In this document: positions 34,342 through 64,000 of the stretch, one piece after another
Layout of the letters: each line of letters begins with the position of its first letter
How positions within the stretch are numbered: the stretch's first letter is position 1
Source of the DNA: Amoebidium appalachense
Taxonomy: Eukaryota; Ichthyosporea
Assembly (NCBI GenBank): GCA_963693365.1
Contig: CAVNZM010000008.1
Location: 5,270,001 to 5,334,000 of the forward strand
Direction of reading: 5' to 3'
Length of the DNA: 64,000 nt
Position numbers and translations under genes: made by a program
Notes under the pieces: model-generated
Databases searched by the model: none
Told to the model about the DNA's origin: nothing
The model's input: the letters and a program-made list of their open reading frames with translations, nothing else

Positions 34342-35252
34342 GATGCTGTATTTTCCTTGAAGACACGAATTTCAAGAAAGAGAGAACTAGAGCGCTTAAA
34401 CCCCTGGCAAATTTCCTTGAAGCAGAAGTTGCCTCCTTTCTATCTAACAACTGTTGTAAACCTGGGCCTGTAACGCTCTCGATATATGGTCTGGTCCCAA
34501 TAGCTGCTAGAGTATCCTATCTCGCGCTGAAATTCAATAAGCACATAAGCCGCTTAAAGAAGTATTTGCCCTCCCACCCTCTCTTCTCTATCCGACGTGT
34601 CCCCTCCTCACCTCTCCCCTCTTTCCTCCCCTCTCTCTCCCCTTCTCCCCTGGGCACAAATACAAATAAACCCCGCAATAGTGTGTGTGTGACTTTGGAC
34701 TGCCACTTACTTGTTAAACATGTACACAATCACAAGATAATCACGCAATATAACAAATGGAAAAAGATACCACACGACACTAGACCCGATGAAAGCATAC
34801 ACCTTGAAAAACTAAGCCTTATGTCTCGTTTTATATATACTGACCGCCTCAACCATATTGCCAAATATGGCACTCGCAAGTGTATAACACCTAAATACAT
34901 ATTACCTTCCTGTAGAACTGGTCTTTCTCTAGCTGATGGTATTATTGATCAATTACCACGCTTTTACTGTACACGTGCTATACAGTGGAGATCTAATAAG
35001 TATAAGGTGGCATCATTTGCATGCCCAAACAACACACACACACACCAGTTTAACCGGTCATGTATCGCCAAATGTAGTTTGATAGACCACATAATACCGC
35101 AACACACACACGTCACATTCACAACAGACACCCAGAAAGATAGCCTACCTGTAAATTACAACATCCTTGATTTTATACTAAACACGCGTAACTACGACCT
35201 GTTTATTAGATGTATTGATTGGCTTGAGAAACACATCACTGCAAAATTATAG
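34342..35252 (+). pseudogene. Open frame resembling the C-terminal end of a non-LTR retrotransposon protein
   Basis: An uninterrupted frame runs from just after a stop at about 34340 to the stop at 35250-35252, without a good ATG at its start. It includes RLKKYLPSHP, WRSNKYKVASFACPN, a Cys/His region (FNRSCIAKCSLIDHIIPQH) and an end NILDFILNTRNYDLFIRCID. That last pattern recalls the tails of LINE-type proteins in fungi and protists. About 80 nt after the stop come (CA)n and a run of about 33 A (near 35335-35367), as expected for a poly(A)-tailed insertion. No reverse transcriptase core is present, so if real this is a 5'-truncated, dead copy. An exon of an unknown gene is the alternative. 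Confidence 0.35.
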
Positions 35253-35329
35253 CGCACGCGCACACACACACACAAACACACACACACACACACACAACCA
35301 GCTGATACCGAGTGTCCCGAGGGGAGCCC

Positions 35330-35367
<38 letters not shown>

Positions 35368-36990
35368 GGGGAACCCCAACTAATTGATTTCTCCTTGTAG
35401 TCTTTATGGTGTCTCGTAGAGAAAGTAAACCCTGATATATAGTCACCACCCGACATCTATGTACGTGATCATGATATACCGCTGAGGGGATATTCCGAGC
35501 AAAACCCCCCCCCCATACCTGAGACTGGTTCTCTTTGCCTCGAGTAAACAGCGTAAACCCCCCAATATATAGTATTGTAAAGAAACCAACGGTTATTTTA
35601 AGAAGGCAAGGGCGACATAAGCCACAACCGTGGCCGTTAGCTTATCATGGTAATGCAATGCGGTGTACATACATGTACACAATGTTATGTCACGCTGACC
35701 ATGTGCCAAGGCCTCCTCTATAGCACTCCTATAGGAGGCCTTGCTATGTGCACGAGCCTCTAGTAGGCCTGTGCAGCGAGGCTCCTGCAGATCATGCACA
35801 CGCTACAGGACTCAAAAATTAACATTACATTCACTGCATGTGGCAGTCATTATTGCATTAAAAAATCGAATGTACCATGTTAGGCCACACGACATTATAA
35901 TTTGGCCGCATATTTTATGTTAATTTTCTTCCAAAAAAAAAACCATGATGTGTGTACTGTGCCAAATATTTAGAAGATGATAGCATTATGTATCCGGGCC
36001 CCCGGGGCTCTCCTAAATTATTGTGTGCTATTACAAGTAGTTACTAATAGGCAAAACGAACCGAATTTCATCCCAAGGCCTGTTTGCCGACTTATTAATA
36101 TTCCTAGCACAATGACCGTTCAATTTGACAACTCCTTGTAGTCATGTATACATGTCCATATCCTCCCCCCCCCCCCCCCCCCCACCACCACAAAAAAAAA
36201 AAAAAAAAAAAAAAAAAGACACACACACACACACAGCAACATGGTGGACTTTGGAGACGCACGTTCGCGCACACACACACACAAATCGCATTATCTGGCA
36301 AAACAACTACATGCATATGAGATGCTTATTGACAACTTGTCCTGTTGCCCTTTTTTTTTTTTTTTTTTTTTTGTTGTTTGGGGGGGGGGGATTTTGATGC
36401 GATCGGAGTGGGGGTTCAACAGCGTGTGGAATATGAACCTGGGCGGAGCCGATTCAACGAGCTCAATGCATATGCACACAGTGCCAGCACATGGTATGCG
36501 TGCCACATGTGGGGCCGCGGAGTTCGAATTTTGTTTGGGTGCCCGTCGGCAGCAGATCTTCACGTAACCATGAACACACTACTTGTAAGCTACCCGCTAG
36601 ACTAAGCTTAATGTCAATGTTAGTGGCAAAACACTACCCCAGCCAAACCAATTCATCCCCCCCCCCCCCCCCCCCGCCGGAGGCTCTGGCTCTGCTGTCG
36701 CCTGAGCCAGGCCCACCGGTTTGTCTAGATGCACAACTTGGCGACACCAAACGGAACAGTTCCATGATATATTCGTGAGGATAGATTGCCTCCGACCAGA
36801 TACATCATCCAGGGGCCGGGTCCAAATTTCCCCCCATTTACCCTTATTATATCTCATGCCGGTTATATCCAGTGCAGACGGTCTGGCCGTCGAACCTTTG
36901 CTTTAACCTTTCAAAATCATTAAATACAAGAACAAAACGCGTCGGCTCCCCCGTCCCCACTGACATACAGCTACATACAACTACGCGCGT
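35253..36990. other. Intergenic region between retro-like frame and desaturase gene
   Basis: Holds the A-run (35335-35367), a hairpin at 35708-35741 and a poly(C)-poly(A)-(CA)n module at 36163-36240. An open frame at 36371-36605 (contains RVEYEPGRSRFNELNAY) has no recognised family. Confidence 0.45.
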
Positions 36991-37023
36991 ACATACACCA
37001 CCAGTACACGTGTGAAATGGGGG

Positions 37024-38686
37024 CTATTGAGAGAGCTCAGAGCGCAGCCAGTGAAGCACACCCTGACCCTCCACATAGTTGCACTGCTCAATGGCGCGCC
37101 ACAGGGCCAGGGGGAAAAACGTCTTGTCCTGATTGTAATAGGGCCCCATCACCTTCTTCACAGCCTCAGTTGCCTCATCTGCATGGTAGAAAGGCAGCGT
37201 CGAAAAGATGTGATGAACAACATGCGTGTCGACAATCTTGTGCGTCTTGTAGTTGAGGAACGCGCCGAGGTCACGGTCAATGGTGGAGATGGCCCCCCGG
37301 AGCCAGTTCCATTCGCCCTCATCGAAATGGGGAACATCGATGTGCGTGTGCTGCAGAAGGGTGACGGAGGACAGGTAGGCGTTGCACACGACGAGGGAGG
37401 GCACGTAGAGCCACAGCACGTAGTATGCACCGTACGTCTCGCACAGCAGGTAGAGGATGAACGTCCAGGCGGCAATGGCGCCGTTGCCTACGTGGATCTT
37501 CCACTTCTCCGAGTGCTGTTGGGTGGAGAGAGTGTAAGTTCTCTTATTCCTGCCTTAACGATGAAGGATGGACTACAGCATGTAAAATCTGGTTCGACGG
37601 GACAACGCAACACAACGTGATCTTGTAGGTGTCAGCGACAAGCCAGTTCCTACTTCTGCAATCATTGCTACAATGATCTGTATCCAAGCAAATGCAGTCC
37701 CCATGCAAAAATAACCCCACAAACAAGTCTTAGGAGCTAAGGAAGTCACAGCGCTCGAAAAGAAAACACCGGATAGGTGCGTCCTACTCGATAGGTAGTG
37801 AGATGCCTAAAGTGCATGCCGGCCGAGGAACCAAGGAGCCCGTTATTCTCTCGTGTCCATTTTGTGTAATTTGTGGATGGACATTCCTACCATGGCAACC
37901 ACAAGGCCAACATATTCACCGAACACCAGTCATCTCACCTATGCCCCCCCCCCCCCTTCATCCCCTATCGACCCCCCACCCTTTCTCCACCAACACTAAG
38001 CACTCAAAACACACCTTGACCCAGGGGCCGTTGGGGTCGAAGTGGCTGACAGGGCCCTTGCCTTTGTTCATGCTCTCACCACCCAGGTTGAAGAGCAGGT
38101 AGCAAGGCAGACCAATGAGCAAAGTCACCGTGAAATTGCGCAGAGTGCGCATGAACGGTGTGCGTGCATAGGGCACTGCCTCAGTAGACTCGGAAACGCG
38201 CACGGGCACAAAAGGCTCGTCCTTGTCCATGTGGTTGGTGTAGTGGTGGTGGCGCGCGTGCGATGCCTGCCAGGCAAAGTAGGGAACATAGAGCGCAGAG
38301 TGCAGGATGCACCCAACAACATCGTTCAAGCCCTGCGAGGCGCTGAAGGCCCCATGGCCGCACTCGTGGGCGATAATCCACAGGCCGAACATAGTGGTGC
38401 CCTCGTAGAACCAGAACAGCGCCCAGGCTGCCCACCGCAGCACCGGCCAGGCCTCCAACTGAACGTCCAACCACAACATCACTCCGGCCCACAAGGCAAT
38501 CTCACCCAAATCCATGGCAATGTGCAGGAAGCCCTTTGCTGCTGATCGCTCGAAGCAGTGTGCTGGGATGGCCTCACGCAGCTCCTTGAGCGTGAATGAT
38601 GGGGGCTTGTCGTGGATGCTCTTGGTGGGCTTCTCCACTGCCCCGGGCTGAGCCCTGTGCTTGAGTTCGTCCGATGGCCGACACAT
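37024..38686 (-). CDS. FAD2: Delta-12-type membrane fatty acid desaturase, 2 exons
   Basis: Introduces a double bond into an acyl chain, most likely oleate to linoleate, in the endoplasmic reticulum using cytochrome b5. Exons 38686-38015 and 37515-37024 give 387 aa, normal for the family. The three di-iron histidine boxes are intact: HECGH (107-111), HARHH (143-147) and HVVHH (322-326). Supporting motifs are YTNHMDKDEPFVP, LLQHTHIDVPHF, EWNWLRGAISTIDRD, FSTLPFYHADEAT and a YVEGQGVLHW end. Hydrophobic segments lie around 58-105, near 205 and at 236-276. The intron donor is GTGTGT and the acceptor CCCAACAG. There is no N-terminal cytochrome b5 domain. Regioselectivity (delta-12 versus omega-3/delta-15) cannot be settled from sequence alone. 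Confidence 0.92.
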
Positions 38687-38689
38687 GTT

Positions 38690-39515
38690 TGAAACGATGG
38701 AACGATTACGACCGGTGTCCTATGTGGTGGACTTGTGTGTCTAATAACGTGTGCCCAGGATAACTGAGCGCCACTCCAAACTCGAAAAGGTTGGAAGGGG
38801 CGAAAGGGCACTATAAACACACACCCGGCCTTCACTTTTCGCTCCTGAACTCTGTGTTAGACCATGGAACTAAAAGCGTTTCGGCACTGTGTGCACTATT
38901 CATACACAAATAAACCACGTGTGCATGCCACTCGCAAGTGCGCGGTTCCATCGCATTGGGCTATCTGATAGAGTACGGTAAAATGATGTAGCCAATCATC
39001 AGTCACGATCTTGAGGAATCAGGCGATGGAGAAACGTAGTGTCCTTGTAGAACAGCATATGATTACCAATTTTAGTCCAAGGTCAATTATATTTTTACCA
39101 ATATATATATTCTTCATTATTAATTCTCTGAAACTACAAAAACTATACCTGCACGAATATGTCCTCGCACATTCCTCTGCCAATGTCACACACCATGGCG
39201 TTGAAAGCATGCCGCCGAAGCCAATCAGATCACTCAAACGTTTTCGTTGGCGGTGCCGTTTGAGCCAATCGGATGCGACCGGCAGCCACCAGCAAATTTC
39301 TGTGTCGCTATGCTGCTGCTTTTTGTAATTTGTATGACGTGGAGTGACTTGCCTACTTGCAACGCAACTCGAACTTAGCGGCTGAGACACATGTACACGC
39401 AAACATCCTCTACACGTAAATCTGTCTTGATAGTCTGTTTCATTATTTTCCTCTTCCTCTTCACGTTATCAATGTCTTTGACAGCCTAGCCCCCCTCCCT
39501 CCCTCCTCCTCCCCT

Positions 39516-39550
<35 letters not shown>

Positions 39551-39590
39551 TTCTCCCCCCCCCCCTCCCCCGGTGACGGTGAGCTCATGA
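38690..39590. other. Upstream region of desaturase gene
   Basis: A minus-strand TTTATAG near 38811-38820 is a weak TATA candidate, about 125 nt from the ATG. CCAATC/GATTGG motifs near 38990, 39218 and 39264 are candidate CCAAT boxes. No coding signal was seen. Confidence 0.35.
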
Positions 39591-39595
39591 GGCCG

Positions 39596-39775
39596 TAGAT
39601 CCTGAGTCGGGTTTTCTCGACGAGGTGAATGGGTCGAAACTCGGTACCGTGGATTACTTGGGCCTCCCCTAAGGATATAATGTGCTTAATAAGCATATTC
39701 TTTGTGTGGTTTGCACTCTGCAGTATGTCGTCAGTTATGAATTTGTACTTCGTACTCTACATTGCTTTCTTAAGC
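39596..39775 (+). repeat. Dispersed element, partial intergenic copy
   Basis: Carries CCTGAGTCGGGTTTTCTCGA, GGTGAATGGGTCGAAACTCG and TTTGTACTTCGTACTCTACA. It lies outside any recognised gene. Confidence 0.75.
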
Positions 39776-40079
39776 CCCCCTTCCCCTCCCACCCTCCCAC
39801 CCTCCTCTAGCCCCCTTGGACTCTGTCCGACCTTACATCTCACGCATGTTCTCAACGTGAAGGGATGTTGTTCCCCCTATTATTGGTCAATTGAAGCTTC
39901 GACCAACAATTATTGTGTAACACAAAAAACAACAAAGCAGCCGAAAACCTACTGCCCTTGTCTCATATGGGAACCCCACCAACTTCCTTGCCAAAAGTTC
40001 CTGGTATGGCTGAAACCACCCCACTTCTTTTCTTGCAACTCAGAGCACAACTTTTGGGTTTTAAGTAGGAGGTATGTGC

Positions 40080-40126
40080 TGCATAGATTGGACACACACA
40101 CACACGCACCTACACACACAGACACG

Positions 40127-40164
<38 letters not shown>

Positions 40165-40174
40165 CGCACAAACG

Positions 40175-40208
<34 letters not shown>

Positions 40209-40460
40209 CATAAACAAGCACACACACAAACACGCAGAACTTTAGTGTGGGTTGGTGGTCCCTCGTGCGTGATTTAAGAGACATTGGAATAGTCTTGTTA
40301 GACTATTCCAAAGTGTATATGCGTGAATGGAGAGGCCAAACAGTCTTGGAGCAAAGACCACTAAGTAGTCTTGTTGTGTTACTACTCCATTCCCCCGCCC
40401 CCCCCCCCCCCCCCCCCCCCTTCTCCCTCACCGAAAAAAAACAAAAAAAAAACAAATAAC

Positions 40461-40494
<34 letters not shown>

Positions 40495-40510
40495 CACACA
40501 CACACCAGCT
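40080..40510. repeat. (CA)n, inverted repeat and poly(C)-poly(A)-(CA)n module
   Basis: (CA)n at 40092-40232. A 10-bp-stem inverted repeat (TGGAATAGTC / GACTATTCCA, loop TTGTTA) lies at 40286-40311. C-run, A-rich and A26 segments followed by CACACACAC lie at 40397-40506. Confidence 0.8.
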
Positions 40511-40721
40511 AGGATCTCTATGGATACACGTTGACTTTTTTTTGCACGAGGCACATAATAGGTGCCCGTTATATGGAGCCGATTGTCGGGCTTAGTAACT
40601 TACTCAGTGATACGATTGTTGTTAGTCAGACTGGCTGCCTGATTTTTTCCTCTGGACGGCAGTGAAAGCCTTTGTCGGGTTGGCGCCTGGGGGGTGAAGG
40701 GGGGGGGGGGGGGGGGGGTTT

Positions 40722-41214
40722 GAATGCGTCATAAAGTACGAAGTACACAAGAACAACGGATAACACGATGCAGAATGCAAACCATACATAAAGAGTATGC
40801 ATAATAAGCAGAGCCCATCCTCAGGGGGGGCCCACGTCATCCACAGTACCCAGAATGCAAACCATACATAAAGAGTATGCATAATAAGCAGAGCCCATCC
40901 TCAGGGGGGGCCCACGTCATCCACAGTACCCGAGTTTCGACCTATTCACCTCGTTAACGAAACCCAACTCAGATACTGTTTCACTTGAACATGGGTAGGT
41001 CACCCGTCTTGATCAGAGACGAGCAGGGTTGCTTATGCAGGCAAGGGCAGTGGGAAAGGCCGGGGGTTAAAGTTGCAGCAGTATGCAGAAGCAAGAAAAA
41101 TATAGATAGGAACTCAGGAGACGGGGCTTCTGGGAAGCTCCCCCGTCACTACCTAAGTCGATATCTCCCTGGCTAACATACTACACCAGCTGAAAAGAAT
41201 TAAGTCCCGAAGGC
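40722..41214 (-). repeat. Dispersed element, minus-strand intergenic copy with internal duplication
   Basis: The reverse complement matches the copy at about 47990-48420 almost base for base. A block of about 77 bp (ATACATAAAGAGTATGC to GTCATCCACAGTACCC on the plus strand) is present twice in tandem at about 40790-40930. Poly(G) (= poly(C) tail) begins at its low-coordinate end. It is the only clear antisense-to-window copy and it is intergenic. Confidence 0.9.
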
Positions 41215-42420
41215 CGCAGGGGGGGGGGGGGGGGGGGGGGGGGAGGGGGGGGGGGGGGGGAGGGGGAGGCCTAGGGGGAGGGGGAGGAAAGGAGAAGGAA
41301 GGTTTGCGTTTATTTTGTGCATGGCTATGTGTGTACGATGCTTGTCCCGCAAAGGGCAGATCTGAGTACAAGGCAAGTGTGGCCATTCCGCTGCAGCGTT
41401 CAATATTGTTGAACATGGAAAAAGCATGCAAAAGTTGGAAAACAAAAAGTTCTTGACCAGCCTCCTCCTGTAAGTACCTGTAATTACGCGTGTGCACACA
41501 AAGGTCGTGTTAAGATACTGTGTTGGTGTAAGGTGTGAGTGCGCTTTGCAGCATATCAGGTGCCCCAGCCCAGTCTCACGTTTGTGAGCAGTGCCACACG
41601 TACGTATGCATCTGCGGCATTCAAAGTACGAAAGATCAAGTTGTGGATGTATACAGCGGGGCACCGTGACAATTGCTGTAGCTATGTCTACACACATGTG
41701 CGTGTGTCTATGTTTTTGGCGTGACACGTAGACCCCCTCATTGTACTGCCGCGTGACAAGCCGTGAAAGTGACGAACGACACCCGGGCTATGTACCCGCC
41801 TCCGTGACGGCAGCCGTGCAAACTGACCAGATTGCTGTGATTGGCTACCTAAAAAACGGAGTTCGTGTCCGTCTTAAGCTAGGAGACTAATTTATTCAGA
41901 ACCACCAATCATCTGCCTTTTACAATCTTTACTTGTTTCAATGTTGAGTTATTGCTTGGAGAGGTTATTTTAACAGGTGTACTGTCACACACGTGAATGT
42001 CCTTTCTATCTGGCTCACACGAACTTCGCTTCACCGTGAGCTCAACTGCTTGAGCCTGAGAGCTTCACTCAAAGGGCGGCCCAGTTCAAGCTGTATGTGT
42101 ACACGTTATTTTATATGTCTCTGTTAGTTATATAAAAAAAACACAGTTTACCTTGCCTCATTATTTTTTCTTCCCTATAACACCCATTCCCACCTCCGCC
42201 CATAACATAAATGCCCAGCCACCAGTAAGCAGGGGCAGTACTAATATAGTTAGTCTTCTAACATCTCAGACTTGGTCTTTGGTTCCCCAAAGGATTCTGT
42301 CCTCTCCACACTATGAACACCAACCAGTAACCTTACTTAGTACCCAGCATGCACCGGTTGATAGAATGCTTAGCTGTTTGTGGCCCACACGCACCGGGCC
42401 AGGAATCATCACACGTGAGC

Positions 42421-42469
<49 letters not shown>

Positions 42470-43333
42470 CCCCCCCCCAATTTGCTCATTCCCTTTTCCT
42501 CACACGCGCCTAGCTGTTAGTAATGCCGAAGCACTGCTTTTATTGCATCCCCTTACCCGTTTTGAGGCTTCTGCATGAATGCTTCATTGCATTTTAAGGA
42601 ATGGGAAATTCCAAGTAAGAACATCAGGAGGTGGTGCTGTAATAATGGGAGATGATTGTATCAGTTATGAGGGTTCAGTTGCAGGCAAAGAGTACATGGC
42701 ATAATGGCACTGTGCGTTGGTGTGCGGCACATATAACAGGGCTTCTTTTATCTACTCAATGATTCTATTTCCCCAGCTAGTTTAAAGATTATTCAATGGA
42801 GAGATGCATAGAGCAAAGCGGGTGACCTCATGAGTGTGTCTGTAGCTTAAAAGGATGGCTTAGATTGATCAAAGCCAACATATGTCCCAAGAATCATATA
42901 AGGCTATGGAAGGACTTGGAGGCCGCTGCATAGACGACCACTCTCGCATGTTAAATAACTAGACACAAAGGAAGATCTCGTCCATTTTTGTGAGTGGGAA
43001 GACGAAATAGCAACCAGATCTACAGGACACACGCTTTAATGAGGGAAGGCCAAGTGCCTAACGAACATCTGTGGGTCACACGTGGCTACCCTTGGCACGT
43101 TTGTACAGTTTTTTTCAAGAAAAATAACCTGACATCTGGGAGCTATCCGTCGGCACACACCACCTAACACTAGTACCTTTTGCACTCCCCTTCCCCCATA
43201 GCCCATCATCACAACTACCACACACACATTATGATGCTATGTCAGTTTGCCTGTGGGTTTTTATACGTAGTCCTGCTTCTTCCTTTTATTTTCGCAGTTT
43301 GCACTCTGTAAGCACCGTTACCTCTGCCCCGAC

Positions 43334-43371
<38 letters not shown>

Positions 43372-43616
43372 CCTCCGAATAAAAGATAAATCACGAAATG
43401 GGAGAGGAAGAGGAATTGGGGATGGAGATGGGAGGGGGAGAGGGTGCGCTAGGGTTTTATGGGGGGGCAAAGAAATTCACACACAAGAGAAAAACTAATT
43501 TGAAGTTGCAAGGAAGTATTTGGTTAGGTTGGTTGTGTGGTGTCTGCTTGTGAATTTTTCATGTGTTTGGTTGTCGTATATGTAAATATGTACTTATGTA
43601 TCTGTGTGTGTTTTGT

Positions 43617-43681
<65 letters not shown>

Positions 43682-43815
43682 GGGGGGGGGGGATGGGGGC
43701 GGGCGGAAAGAGACGGAGAGAGCAATTGGGGGTGGAGAGGGAGCAGGTGTGAAGGGCAGGGAGGAGGGGGTGCGGGGTTAGGGGGCTGTCTACTGAAGAA
43801 TGGGGTTTGGGCCAG
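41215..43815. other. Region upstream of first recognised DENND5 exon
   Basis: Contains G runs at 41221-41260, C54-like runs at 42422-42478, C runs at 43340-43368 and an uninterrupted G50 at 43631-43680. The missing first exon(s) of the DENND5-like gene should be here or further left, but I could not identify them. Open frames at 42153-42578 and 41200-41727 (-) have no recognised family. Confidence 0.4.
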
Positions 43816-63959
<20,144 letters not shown>

Positions 63960-64000
63960 GTAAGGGGGGCGGGGGTTTTAGGTCGTTATGGGGGAATTCG

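Noticed and set aside
36345-36605. Plus-strand frame with RVEYEPGRSRFNELNAY
   Set aside because: Preceded by T and G runs that create the start; no family recognised and the minus strand is equally open.
39629-40213. 194-codon frame next to the desaturase gene
   Set aside because: Built from the dispersed element copy at 39596-39775 and a (CA)n array.
42153-42578. 141-codon frame as the missing first DENND5 exon
   Set aside because: It is interrupted by a poly(C)-coded proline run and shows none of the expected uDENN start pattern.

Overview
The window is nuclear DNA of a eukaryote, very probably a microbial one. Coding sequence is cut into many short, fairly GC-rich exons joined by GT-AG introns. 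Most of the remaining DNA is simple sequence: long (GT/CA)n, (CT/GA)n and homopolymers of up to about 57 nt. The species cannot be named from sequence alone. A DENND5-type DENN-RUN-PLAT protein points to an opisthokont/holozoan-like gene set. A free-living lifestyle fits the small NADP-type glutamate dehydrogenase and the delta-12-type desaturase.

Layout. 1-471 (-) and 1120-1620 (+): a divergent pair of paralogous secreted-protein genes. Both are damaged or odd: a homopolymer frame break in the first, and (CA)n directly after the signal peptide in the second. 3956-10969 (-): a 12-exon membrane-anchored alpha/beta hydrolase with an intact Ser-Asp-His triad. 13236-25129 (+): a 19-exon, 737-residue protein made of five tandem cyclic-nucleotide-binding domains behind a myristoylation-type N-terminus, with no kinase. 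27520-30373 (+): NADP-dependent glutamate dehydrogenase, 3 exons, 455 aa. 34342-35252 (+): a decayed reading frame, possibly the tail of a non-LTR retrotransposon, followed by poly(A). 37024-38686 (-): a delta-12-type fatty acid desaturase, 2 exons, 387 aa. 43816-63959 (+): at least 26 exons of a DENND5-like Rab exchange factor. Its first exon(s) were not found and it runs off the right edge. Exon boundaries given here were set by hand from splice consensus, reading phase and family alignment; unless stated otherwise, reading phase closes exactly across each junction.

The genes do not form a pathway. The hydrolase and desaturase suggest lipid metabolism, the CNBD protein cyclic-nucleotide sensing at a membrane, DENND5 Rab/vesicle traffic, and the dehydrogenase nitrogen assimilation.

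The most unusual system here is intronic. A dispersed repeat family of about 0.3-0.65 kb (at least 12 copies) lies inside introns always in the sense direction and ends in a poly(C), sometimes poly(C)-poly(A)-(CA)n, tail. That tail can be the polypyrimidine tract of the host intron's 3' splice site. Donor sites are repeatedly the first repeat of a (GT)n microsatellite. Introns tend to run G/GT-rich at the 5' side and C/CA-rich at the 3' side, so their ends are complementary. Intron positions differ between the paralogous CNBD copies, which supports intron gain after domain duplication. Together these features look like an introner-like or SINE-like element family plus microsatellite-built splice sites.
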